In this document: positions 16,260 through 23,795 of the stretch, piece by piece
Layout of the letters: each line of letters opens with the position of its first letter
How positions within the stretch are numbered: the stretch's first letter is position 1
Source of the DNA: Zhenpiania hominis
Lineage (GTDB): Bacteria > Bacillota > Clostridia > Peptostreptococcales > Anaerovoracaceae
Direction: 5' to 3'
Assembly (NCBI RefSeq): GCF_014333425.1
Contig: NZ_JACRYT010000001.1
Coordinates: 310,001-374,000 of the forward strand
DNA: 64,000 bases
Notes under the pieces: generated by a model
Told to the model about the DNA's origin: nothing
Seen by the model: only the letters and a program-made list of their open reading frames with translations
Database searches by the model: none
Position numbers and translations under genes: made by a program

Positions 16260-16288
16260 TTGATCTTTGCATATAAAGATGGTATATT
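16260..16288 (+). promoter_or_regulatory. Promoter of the acyl-CoA synthetase gene
   Basis: TTGATC (16260-16265), 17-bp spacer, TATATT (16283-16288), 67 bp before the start codon. Confidence 0.5.
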
Positions 16289-16355
16289 AATCAGAACCAT
16301 AAAAGAAACTGAATAAAACAGGGAATTCAGGGGTTAGATGAGAGGAGAAAAAGAA

Positions 16356-18074
16356 ATGAACGCAGCAGAACAGTTTTATCCGGTGCGGGATATGGAGTCG
16401 ATCCGGGATCTGATACGCACCGGCGCGAGAGACTATAAAGAGACGCCGGCGTTTCTTGTAAAAACGCAGAAGGGCGGCAAATACCATGAGATTACTCATA
16501 CAAGGCTGGAAAAGGACATGAACGCGCTGGGAACCAGATTGATTGATCTGGGACTGCGGGGAGAAAAAATCGCGGTGATCGGAGAGAATTCTTACGAGTG
16601 GGCTCTTTCTTATTTCGCGATTGTAAACGGCGTAGGTACCGTGGTTCCTCTGGACAAGGAACTGAGTATGGAAGAAATTTCGAATTTGGTAAAAACCGCC
16701 GGGTGCAAAGGCATCCTATATTCCTCGTCTTATGAGAAGTACGCGGCGAAGCTGGACATTCCGGTGAAACTCAAATTTGAATTGTACCGCAATGAAGATG
16801 TCCCATTCTCTGAAAACGACATGGCAAGTCTGATTTACGAAGGAAGGAAGCTCCTTTCCCGCGGCGACAGGCGGTTCCTGGACGCGGAAATCGATCCCCA
16901 GGCGGCGGCTGTCATGCTGTTTACCTCCGGAACCACGGGAGATCCGAAGGCGGTTATGCTGAGTCACGAAAACATTGTGTCCAATATTAAGAATATCAGT
17001 AAGATCGTGCGGATTGAGCCCGGTGACCGTACCCTTTCCATTCTGCCGATTCACCACACCTTTGAGTCAACGGTGGATATTATGACCGTGCTGTATCAGG
17101 GCGGATCCATCGCCTTTTTCGAGGGACTGAAACATGTAACAAAGAATCTGGCGGAAGCACAGGCAAGTGTCCTGGTGGGAGTACCGCTGATTTTCGAATC
17201 CATATACGCTAAGCTGTGGAAGCAGGCGGAAAAAGCGAAGAAAACCAAAGCCCTGAAAGCGGCGATTAAGCTGAACCGCACGCTGCGGAAGGCGGGAATT
17301 GATAAACGACATAAGCTGTTCCGGACGATCTATGACAGTCTGGGAGGCAGGCTGCGGCTTGTCATCACCGGAGCCGCGGGAATCGATCCCAAGGTGCTGA
17401 GAGGCTTTCATGATCTGGGACTGGAAGTGGCGCAGGGGTACGGCCTGACGGAAACCGCCCCGATTATCGCGGGGACACCGGATGGAGAAGAAAAGTACCG
17501 GAAAACAGGATCCGTGGGAAAAATTATTCCCGAAGGAGAAGTAAAGATCGCGGATCCCAACGAAGACGGAATTGGGGAAATTCTGTATAAAGGTCCCAAT
17601 GTGATGTTAGGATATTACGAGATGCCGGAAAAAACAGCGGAAGTCATTGATGCGGAAGGGTGGTTTCACACCGGCGATCTGGGGTTTATGGATCCGGAAG
17701 GCTGGCTGTATATTACAGGGAGAAAGAAGAATGTTATCGTAACGAAGACCGGGAAAAACATCTATCCGGAAGAACTGGAACAGGTGTTGAATAAACTGCC
17801 GGTTATCGAAGAATGTATGGTCTACGGGCTGGATGGTATGGATGCCGGGGACGGTACAGTTGTCGCTGCGCAGGTGCGGCCGGACTACGAAGGTATCCGG
17901 GAACGCGGTCCGCGGGAGCCGGATGAGGAAGATGTTTATGAAATCGTCAAACGCTTTATTGCGGAGGAAAACCAGAAACTGCCGAACTACAAACGGATTC
18001 GCCATATTGTGATTCGTGAAGAGGAATTCGTTAAGACGACGACTCATAAAATCAAACGTCAGGCAAACCTGTAA
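16356..18074 (+). CDS. AMP-binding protein, long-chain fatty acyl-CoA synthetase-like
   Basis: A 572-residue adenylate-forming enzyme. It shows the P-loop-like LFTSGTTGDPKAVMLSH (about residue 188), the GYGLTETAPII motif (about 365), and GWFHTGDLGFMDPEGWLYITGRKKN containing the ATP-binding aspartate and hinge, then a C-terminal lysine in THKIKRQ. It activates a carboxylic acid to acyl-AMP and then a thioester; the length and motif set fit long-chain fatty acids, but the acid is not proven. The ATG at 16356 has GAGGAG upstream; an ATG 18 bases earlier lacks a site. A TetR-type regulator follows 42 bases later and may control it. Confidence 0.88.
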   Translation: MNAAEQFYPVRDMESIRDLIRTGARDYKETPAFLVKTQKGGKYHEITHTRLEKDMNALGTRLIDLGLRGEKIAVIGENSYEWALSYFAIVNGVGTVVPLDKELSMEEISNLVKTAGCKGILYSSSYEKYAAKLDIPVKLKFELYRNEDVPFSENDMASLIYEGRKLLSRGDRRFLDAEIDPQAAAVMLFTSGTTGDPKAVMLSHENIVSNIKNISKIVRIEPGDRTLSILPIHHTFESTVDIMTVLYQGGSIAFFEGLKHVTKNLAEAQASVLVGVPLIFESIYAKLWKQAEKAKKTKALKAAIKLNRTLRKAGIDKRHKLFRTIYDSLGGRLRLVITGAAGIDPKVLRGFHDLGLEVAQGYGLTETAPIIAGTPDGEEKYRKTGSVGKIIPEGEVKIADPNEDGIGEILYKGPNVMLGYYEMPEKTAEVIDAEGWFHTGDLGFMDPEGWLYITGRKKNVIVTKTGKNIYPEELEQVLNKLPVIEECMVYGLDGMDAGDGTVVAAQVRPDYEGIRERGPREPDEEDVYEIVKRFIAEENQKLPNYKRIRHIVIREEEFVKTTTHKIKRQANL

Positions 18075-18116
18075 GGCGCAGGGAGAAAAAACAGCGAGAG
18101 GAGAGCGATCAGAAGA

Positions 18117-18656
18117 ATGCCGATCGATATGAAACAATATATTGCGGATGCCGCGGAACGGCTAATCGAAGAGAAACGCGCAAAAAAGCTGACCGTAACC
18201 GATATCGTAGAAGAATGCGCCATTACAAGGCAGACCTTTTATTATCACTTTGAGGACATTCCGGATCTGATCAACTGGATGCTGAAGCAGGAATTTGAAA
18301 AGGCCACGCGGGAAATCAACCGTTCCGGAGGCAATCTTGAGTATGCTATGAGACGGTTCTTGGAAACGGCTATGAGCAAAGAGGTGGTGATGAAACGGGT
18401 TCTCGCTACCAATTACGGGGACGTTATCCGCCAGCTTCTGATTCAGAATATGCGAGCCTATCTGTTGCAGCTGATTGAGGAAAAGCGGCTGTTCGCGGAT
18501 GCTACCCGGCTAGAGCTGAAAGTGATCGTCAACTATTATGTCTATGCGATCGCGGGTGTTCTGAATGAATGGGACTCTCTGAAAACGGAGGATATTGACA
18601 AGGTGGCCCATCAGATTTATCTGCTGGTTACGGGAAAACAATATTTAAGTGAATAA
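18117..18656 (+). CDS. TetR/AcrR-family transcriptional regulator
   Basis: A 179-residue protein with an N-terminal helix-turn-helix: KKLTVTDIVEECAITRQTFYYHFEDI at residues about 23-48. The rest is helical, with the TetR_C_8-like pattern seen in DhaS-type activators. The ribosome site for ATG 18117 is poor, and ATG 18129 is an alternative start. It is probably co-transcribed with the acyl-CoA synthetase and may sense an acyl-CoA or related acid; this is inferred only from position. A strong terminator follows immediately. Confidence 0.87.
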   Translation: MPIDMKQYIADAAERLIEEKRAKKLTVTDIVEECAITRQTFYYHFEDIPDLINWMLKQEFEKATREINRSGGNLEYAMRRFLETAMSKEVVMKRVLATNYGDVIRQLLIQNMRAYLLQLIEEKRLFADATRLELKVIVNYYVYAIAGVLNEWDSLKTEDIDKVAHQIYLLVTGKQYLSE

Positions 18657-18665
18657 GCTTGTGAC

Positions 18666-18709
18666 AAAACCGTCAAAGTGTAAGGCTCTTTTACACTTTG
18701 GCGGTTTTG
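18666..18709 (+). terminator. Terminator of the tetR gene
   Basis: Long stem: AAAACCGTCAAAGTGTAA (18666-18683) pairs with TTACACTTTGGCGGTTTT (18691-18708), one G-T pair, ending in T. Confidence 0.9.
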
Positions 18710-18737
18710 TCTATACAGATGAAAAAGACTGATCGTT

Positions 18738-18789
18738 GCCCCTTTTTGTCATTTCCGCTAAGATAAAGACCAAAGAAAGGGGCTTTTTA
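18738..18789 (+). terminator. Second terminator directly ahead of the ftsH fragment
   Basis: GCCCCTTT (18738-18745) pairs with AAAGGGGC (18776-18783), followed by TTTTTAT. It lies only 9 bases before the truncated ftsH reading frame, so no normal promoter or leader remains for that frame. Confidence 0.65.
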
Positions 18790-18797
18790 TATGGCGC

Positions 18798-19736
18798 GTG
18801 AGATTCGAGGACAACACGGGAGTGATTATCCTGGCGGCGACCAACCGGCCGGAATCTTTGGACCCGGCGCTTACAAGACCGGGACGGTTTGATCGGAGAG
18901 TACCGGTGGAACTTCCGGATTTAAAGGGACGGGAAGCAATTCTGAAAGTACATGCCAGGAAAATCAAAACCGATGGAAATGTGGACTACCGGACCATCGC
19001 CAGAATGGCGTCCGGGGCTTCCGGCGCGGAACTTGCGAATATTATAAATGAAGGTGCTCTGCGGGCTGTTCGGGACGGGCGGTCTGCCGTAACCCAGTCG
19101 GATCTGGAGGAAAGTGTGGAAGTGGTGATCGCGGGATATCAGAAGAAAAACGCAATCCTTTCGGATCAGGAAAAGAGGACCGTTGCGTACCACGAAATCG
19201 GGCACGCTCTGGTGGCGGCCAAACAGACGGATTCCGCTCCGGTTCAGAAAATCACCATTATCCCCCGCACTTCGGGAGCGTTGGGTTATACCATGCAGGT
19301 AGAAGAAGGCGACAAATATCTTCTTACAAAAGAGGAAATGGAAAATAAAATCGCGACCTACGCGGGAGGTCGCGCGGCGGAGGAAGTCGTATTCGGACAG
19401 ATCAGTACCGGCGCTTCCAACGATATTGAACAGGCCACGAAGCTGGCGCGGGCTATGATTACACGTTACGGCATGGACAGCGATTTTGACATGGTGGCGA
19501 TGGAAACAGAAAATAATCCGTATCTGGGAGGCGACACTACACTAAGCTGCTCGGCGGACACCCAGAAGGAGATCGACAAACGGGTGATCGAACTGGTAAA
19601 AACGCAGCATGAAAAGGCAAGAACGATTCTGGAGGAAAACCGCGGCAAGCTGGATGAACTTGCGGATTTCCTCTACGAAAAAGAAACGATTACCGGCGAG
19701 GAATTCATGGACATTTTAAATAAGGAAGAAAAATAG
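18798..19736 (+). pseudogene. ftsH: 5'-truncated FtsH-like AAA protease (remnant)
   Basis: The frame encodes 312 residues matching only the back half of FtsH (a full protein is about 600 or more). Present are the SRH region ATNRPESLDPALTRPGRFDR, the zinc protease motif HEIGH (about residue 131), and the C-terminal region with GGRAAEEVVFGQISTGASNDI. Missing are the two N-terminal membrane helices, Walker A and Walker B. The homology starts abruptly at 18799, where an intact gene would read 'MDGFEDN'. A terminator sits just upstream, and the only start (GTG 18798) has no good ribosome site; an ATG at 18791 is out of frame. Read as a pseudogene; a soluble peptidase-only product is the less likely alternative. 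Confidence 0.8.
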
Positions 19737-19737
19737 A

Positions 19738-20162
19738 ATGAAAGACCGAATGGAACTGCTGGCGACTTTAGACGCCAATTATCTGCCGCGCCTGAAAGTG
19801 ATGCTGGTCTCTCTCTGGATGAACAATCCGGGAGAGTCCTTCCGGCTCTGGCTTCTGCATCGCGGCATCCCGGAGACAGAACTGGAACTTCTGGAGCGGC
19901 AGCTTGGCAGGATTGGCTGTCAGCTGGAGAGCCGGCGGGTGGAAACATCTTTGCGGCGGCTTCCCATACCGGAAAGACAGAGATTGCGAATATATGGAAT
20001 TACGACGCGCGCAACTATGACAACTACTTTATCCGCAGCAAAGGAAAGGCGAAACCATGGAACCCTTTTTATCGCTATCGGTTCGGGGTGTTATACAAGC
20101 ATTACATGCAGCTTACAAAACGTTATATGACGGAAATTGCAAGAGACTCTGTATCAAAATAA
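19738..20162 (+). pseudogene. Glycosyltransferase family 8 remnant with internal deletions and frameshift
   Basis: The start is intact: an ATG frame reads ELLATLDANYLPRLKVMLVS, a GT8 N-terminus. After about residue 70 the homology jumps frame. In the frame beginning near 19941 one reads GNIFAAASHTGKTEIAN, then WNYDARNYDNYF, then GKAKPWNPFYRYRFGVLYKHYM, which are separate GT8 blocks normally far apart. The DxD-containing centre is lost. At least two deletions are therefore needed, and the product cannot be active. It adjoins the ftsH remnant, and its 3' end overlaps the convergent LD-carboxypeptidase gene by 40 bases. Confidence 0.8.
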
Positions 20163-21034
20163 ACCTCTGCTCCCAGGAGCAGGGTGAGACTGGGCATACA
20201 GTGGCCGGCGCGGATATGAAAAAGCGCCGGCTTTTTCCATGGCGCGAGAATTTCATAAAAAAGCCCGGCAAGTAACGGAGTTTCTCCGTCTGCATCATCG
20301 GTTTCCGTAAAAGTCCCCAGCAGAATCCCGCGGCAGTCGCGGAATTTACCCGCCAGCGCCAGGGCGGTCAGGGAACGGTCGATGCGGTAGAGCGGTTCGC
20401 CTGTTTCCTCCAGAAAGAGAATTTTATTCCGGGTGTCAATTTCATAAGGAGATCCCAGAGTATGAACCAGCAGCGTCAGATTTCCGCCGGTCAGGACTCC
20501 GCGGGCTTCCCCGGGGATCAGAACCGACGGATGATGTCCCGGCGGATGGGGGAGAGTCCCCGGGGAGGCATCTGTAAAAAGCTGCTGTGTCAGACTGGTC
20601 AGCGAAAAGGAATCGAGAGTTTTGTAATCCGAAGACGGCATGGGGCCGTGGAAGGTCTGGAAGCCGCACAGCTGATTAAACGCCAGGTGGAGGGCGGTGA
20701 TATCGCTGAATCCGACAAAGCATTTGGGATTTTTCCGGATCGTTTCCAGATCCAGCAGAGGCAGAATCCGGGGAGAGCCGTATCCTCCCCGCAGACAAAA
20801 GACGCCTTTGAATTCCGGGCTGGCGAAGGCCCGGTTCAGATCCCGGGCGCGCTGGGCGTCACTTCCGGCAAGGTAGCCGCGGGACTGGGCGCAGCCGGGC
20901 AGAAGTACAGGCCGCAGCTTCAGAGAACGGATGGAATCCATACAGGCATGCAAACTCTCCCGGGAAACCGGAGAGGCGGGACAGACGAGAGCCACCGCGT
21001 CTTCCTTTTTCAGCGGGGCAGGACGAATCAACAT
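20123..21034 (-). CDS. S66-family LD-carboxypeptidase / MccF-like protein
   Basis: A 303-residue protein. It has an N-terminal segment ALVCPASPVS, CLRGGYGSPRILPLLDL, and GFSDITALHLAF, which carries the nucleophilic serine of S66 peptidases. The region GEARGVLTGGNLTLLVHTLG and the closing LFHIRAGHCMPSLTLLLGA supply the Glu and His of the catalytic triad. Family members cut murein tetrapeptides between L- and D-residues during cell-wall recycling, or detoxify microcin C-type antibiotics. The ATG at 21034 is favoured because AAGGAG lies 10 bases upstream; a GTG 9 bases earlier is too close to that site. Confidence 0.87.
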   Translation of the reverse strand: MLIRPAPLKKEDAVALVCPASPVSRESLHACMDSIRSLKLRPVLLPGCAQSRGYLAGSDAQRARDLNRAFASPEFKGVFCLRGGYGSPRILPLLDLETIRKNPKCFVGFSDITALHLAFNQLCGFQTFHGPMPSSDYKTLDSFSLTSLTQQLFTDASPGTLPHPPGHHPSVLIPGEARGVLTGGNLTLLVHTLGSPYEIDTRNKILFLEETGEPLYRIDRSLTALALAGKFRDCRGILLGTFTETDDADGETPLLAGLFYEILAPWKKPALFHIRAGHCMPSLTLLLGAEVYFDTESLAISVI

Positions 21035-21092
21035 AAAATACACTCCTTTTTGCCAGTATATGAGTTATTATCATTAACAAGAACAAGACGAA

Positions 21093-21126
21093 TTGACAAC
21101 ATAGATTGCGTACGCTATAATGTACA
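21093..21126 (+). promoter_or_regulatory. Toxin-antitoxin promoter with YefM-type operator core
   Basis: TTGACA (21093-21098), 17-bp spacer, TATAAT (21116-21121). A TGTACA hexamer (21121-21126), the core of YefM operators, follows the -10, and the palindrome GCGTACGC lies at 21108-21115. Autoregulation by the antitoxin is inferred. Confidence 0.7.
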
Positions 21127-21139
21127 TGAGGTGAGAAAC

Positions 21140-21388
21140 ATGACAATAACGAACGTAACAAACTTTAGGAAAAATATTTTTTCCATGCTTGAGCAGACAA
21201 TTAAATATAATGAGCCCATTAATATCAGTACAAAAGATGGAAATGCAGTGGTATTAAGTGAAGAAGAGTATCAGGGGATGCTGGAAACCATTTATTTAAT
21301 GTCGATTCCTGAAATGAAAGAAAAGCTGATAGAAGGGAAAAATACTCCACTTTCTGAATGTGTCTCAGAAAGTGAGGTAGATTGGTAA
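21140..21388 (+). CDS. YefM/Phd-family antitoxin
   Basis: An 82-residue protein with the characteristic N-terminus TITNVTNFRKNIFSMLEQ, a DNA-binding YefM/Phd fold, and ISTKDGNAVVLSEEEYQGMLET. The C-terminal acidic part would wrap the toxin. The ATG at 21140 has GAGGTGAG upstream. Its stop overlaps the toxin start in a TAATG arrangement, so the two are translationally coupled. Neutralises the downstream RNase toxin and is expected to repress the shared promoter. Confidence 0.9.
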   Translation: MTITNVTNFRKNIFSMLEQTIKYNEPINISTKDGNAVVLSEEEYQGMLETIYLMSIPEMKEKLIEGKNTPLSECVSESEVDW

Positions 21389-21651
21389 TGTACGAGATCG
21401 TTTATACAAAAGCGGCGGCAAAAGATATCTCAAAATTAAAAGGAGCGCATTTGGATAAAAAGGCGAAAGCGCTGATAGAGCTGATAAAAAAAGATCCGTA
21501 CCAAAAGCCGCCGAGTTATGAAAAACTTCTTGGAGATTTGCAGGGCGCCTATTCCCGAAGAATAAATGTGAAACATAGGCTGGTATATGAAGTGTTTGAG
21601 GAAGAGAAGATAATAAAGATACTAAGCTTGTGGTCCCATTATGAAAGATAA
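21388..21651 (+). CDS. YoeB/Txe-family mRNA interferase toxin
   Basis: An 87-residue RelE-fold toxin. It ends with LGDLQGAYSRRINVKHRLVYEV and LSLWSHYER, matching the YoeB C-terminus in which Glu, Arg, His and the terminal Tyr residues act in ribosome-dependent mRNA cleavage. All those residues appear present (E in YEKLLG, RR, H in KHR, SHYER), so the toxin is probably active. The start overlaps the antitoxin stop by one base, and a terminator follows. Confidence 0.9.
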   Translation: MYEIVYTKAAAKDISKLKGAHLDKKAKALIELIKKDPYQKPPSYEKLLGDLQGAYSRRINVKHRLVYEVFEEEKIIKILSLWSHYER

Positions 21652-21669
21652 GAACCACATCTGTCTAAG

Positions 21670-21699
21670 CCGCCAGGAGTACCTGGCGGTAAATTTTTT
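21670..21699 (+). terminator. Terminator of the toxin-antitoxin operon
   Basis: CCGCCAGG (21670-21677), loop AGTA, CCTGGCGG (21682-21689), then TAAATTTTTT. Confidence 0.85.
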
Positions 21700-21846
21700 G
21701 GCCTTAGTTAAGGAAAATATTAGTATATCAGTATATTATCTTAAACAGAAAGTTCATACAAATGTCCATTTAACAAAGATTTTACATTCCCTTAAAAAAC
21801 AAAAAACACCCCTTTGTTATACTGAATTTAACAAACGGGAAATCTG

Positions 21847-21870
21847 TTTCCTAAGAAATTTTGTAGGAAA
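21847..21870. promoter_or_regulatory. Inverted repeat upstream of the RpiR regulator
   Basis: TTTCCTA (21847-21853) and TAGGAAA (21864-21870) with a 10-bp AT-rich centre, about 20 bp before the start codon. Possible operator for autoregulation. Confidence 0.35.
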
Positions 21871-21890
21871 ATTACAGGGAGTTGACAATT

Positions 21891-22772
21891 ATGAAGCGAG
21901 AAGATACGGTTGCGTTTTCCATTGATGCCGGATATGGAGACCTTCGTCCATCAGAAAAAAAGGCGGCGGATTACATTCTGGAGAATATGAAGGAAGTTCG
22001 GGATATGTCCCTTTCCCAGCTTGCGGCCCGGTGCCGCGTCAGCCAGCCGACTATCGTGCGAATGGTGAAAGCTCTGGGATATGAGGGATTCCGAAGCTTT
22101 AAGGACGCGATTATAGAAGAGATGGCGCAGGAAAGCGGCGAACGGCAAAGCCCATACGCGATTTACGGTTATTCCATTTCAGAAAACGACGAGCTCAGTG
22201 ATGTGCCTGCCAAAATGGCGGCCGCGGCCTCTGCCATGATCGAACGCAGTATCAAAGCGCTTTCTCTGAAAACCTATCAGAAGGTCATTAAAGTGATTGA
22301 ATCCGCGGGGCAGATCGATATTTACGGTATTGAAAATTCAAGCTCCGCCTGTTGTGATCTGGAAACAAAGCTTACCTATCTGGGGTTAAGCTGCAGGTAT
22401 CTTGAGGATCCTTATCTGCAGAGGATTAGCGCGGCTTCCCTGTCCGAGAAGGACGTTGCCATCGGGATTTCTTATTCCGGCGCTTCAAGGGATACGGTGG
22501 ACGCTCTGAAAATGGCGAAAAAGCAAGGAGCAGCCACAATCGTAATTACAAATTTCAGAGATTCTCTGATCAGCAAATACGCGGACTATCTTTTATGCAC
22601 CACACAGGAACAGCTCTTTTATGGAAACGCGATTTTTTCAAGAACTTCTCAGACTTTGATCGTAGATATGATTTATATGGGGCTCCTTACCTCAGATTAC
22701 AAAACATACTCCGAGAGACTGGATAAAAACAGCCGCATTATACGCAATAAAGCATACCACAGGTCCAAATGA
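21891..22772 (+). CDS. MurR/RpiR-family regulator of the phosphonate locus
   Basis: A 293-residue regulator. Residues about 20-85 form the RpiR helix-turn-helix (LSQLAARCRVSQPTIVRMVKALGY). Residues about 130-260 form a SIS domain with VAIGISYSGASRDTV, the usual phosphate-ligand loop. SIS-containing regulators normally sense a phosphosugar; next to an ABC importer and phnX, the ligand here may be a phosphonate or phosphonoacetaldehyde. The ATG at 21891 has AGGGAG upstream; a TTG 9 bases earlier is less likely. A terminator separates it from the transporter, which has its own probable promoter. Confidence 0.87.
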   Translation: MKREDTVAFSIDAGYGDLRPSEKKAADYILENMKEVRDMSLSQLAARCRVSQPTIVRMVKALGYEGFRSFKDAIIEEMAQESGERQSPYAIYGYSISENDELSDVPAKMAAAASAMIERSIKALSLKTYQKVIKVIESAGQIDIYGIENSSSACCDLETKLTYLGLSCRYLEDPYLQRISAASLSEKDVAIGISYSGASRDTVDALKMAKKQGAATIVITNFRDSLISKYADYLLCTTQEQLFYGNAIFSRTSQTLIVDMIYMGLLTSDYKTYSERLDKNSRIIRNKAYHRSK

Positions 22773-22779
22773 ATGTCGT

Positions 22780-22808
22780 AAAACGTGTAGATTTTCTACA
22801 CGTTTTTT
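22780..22808 (+). terminator. Terminator of the RpiR gene
   Basis: ACGTGTAGA (22783-22791), loop TTT, TCTACACGT (22795-22803), followed by TTTTT. Confidence 0.9.
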
Positions 22809-22855
22809 GGCGCCTTCTTTAACATTCCTCTTACAAAAAGTTAACATTGATTTAA

Positions 22856-22884
22856 TTGTGTTTTACAAAATTCAGAGTTAGAAT
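22856..22884 (+). promoter_or_regulatory. Probable promoter of the phosphonate transporter operon
   Basis: TTGTGT (22856-22861), 17-bp spacer, TAGAAT (22879-22884), 84 bp before the ATPase start. The -35 match is weak, consistent with a need for activation. Confidence 0.4.
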
Positions 22885-22967
22885 TCTTGCGGAAAATGAA
22901 TTCAGCGGGAAGCCTTATTTCAAATAAAATGTTTCCCGAACGAACAATAGAGAAAGGATGAACAATT

Positions 22968-23771
22968 ATGCTGCAATTAGAACATGTGAAAAAAAGTTAT
23001 GACGGTGTGACGATTCTCGAGGATATCAGTCTGGATATCGAAGACGGCGAAATTGTATCGATCTTAGGTCCCTCCGGATGCGGAAAGACGACGCTTTTAA
23101 ATCTGATCCTGGGAATTACGGAAAGTAACGGCGGAAAAATCATCTTTGACGGTGAAGATATCACAGATGTGCCGATGGAAAAGAGAGGGTTCAACATTGT
23201 ATTCCAGGACTACGCGCTGTTTCCGAACCTGAATGTATATAAGAACATTACATACGGACTTCGCAACAAGCCGGCCATTTCCACGAAAGAGGAAGTTGAT
23301 GAGCTGATTCGTCTTCTGGAACTGGAGCCGCATCTGGAAAAGAAAATCGATCAGCTTTCCGGAGGGCAGAAACAGAGAGTGGCTCTGGCGAGAACTATGG
23401 TGATGAAGCCGAAAATCCTTCTGCTGGACGAACCGCTCAGCGCGCTGGACGGCGTCATTAAAGAGTCTATCAAGGACCGGATCAAGACCATCGCCAAGGA
23501 GTATCATCTGACAACGATTATTGTAACTCACGATCCGGAAGAGGCGCTGACTCTGTCCGACCGGGTTATGATTCTCAACGAGGGAGGAATTTCCCAGTAC
23601 GGAAAACCAGAAGATATTATTCTGGCGCCTGCGAACAATTTCGTAAAGGCATTCATTTTGAATCAGCTGGAAATTAAAAAGAATAACATCTACCGGCTTT
23701 TCGCGGCACAGATGGCTCAGACACAGATGAGCCAGGCGCAAGTTCAGCAGCAGGGCATGCAGGTGTCGTAA
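22968..23771 (+). CDS. ABC transporter ATP-binding protein (probable 2-aminoethylphosphonate importer)
   Basis: A 267-residue nucleotide-binding subunit. It shows Walker A GPSGCGKTT (about residue 34), the Q-loop FQDYALFPNL, signature LSGGQKQRV, Walker B ILLLDEPLSALD and H-loop VTHDPEEA. Similarity is to the iron(III)/AEP/polyamine importer group. The C-terminal tail is unusual: a glutamine- and methionine-rich stretch (residues about 245-267, AAQMAQTQMSQAQVQQQGM). It is followed by a two-domain permease, a binding protein and phnX, which makes 2-aminoethylphosphonate the likely substrate. Confidence 0.88.
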   Translation: MLQLEHVKKSYDGVTILEDISLDIEDGEIVSILGPSGCGKTTLLNLILGITESNGGKIIFDGEDITDVPMEKRGFNIVFQDYALFPNLNVYKNITYGLRNKPAISTKEEVDELIRLLELEPHLEKKIDQLSGGQKQRVALARTMVMKPKILLLDEPLSALDGVIKESIKDRIKTIAKEYHLTTIIVTHDPEEALTLSDRVMILNEGGISQYGKPEDIILAPANNFVKAFILNQLEIKKNNIYRLFAAQMAQTQMSQAQVQQQGMQVS

Positions 23772-23795
23772 GCGGTAAGAGGGCAGGTGTGAACT

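Noticed and set aside
16101..16355. T-box or amino-acid leader for brnQ
   Set aside because: No T-box sequence, specifier stem or leucine-rich leader peptide could be found.
22780..22808. Inverted repeat read as an RpiR operator for the transporter
   Set aside because: The GC stem is followed by a T-run directly after the rpiR stop, so a terminator is the simpler reading.
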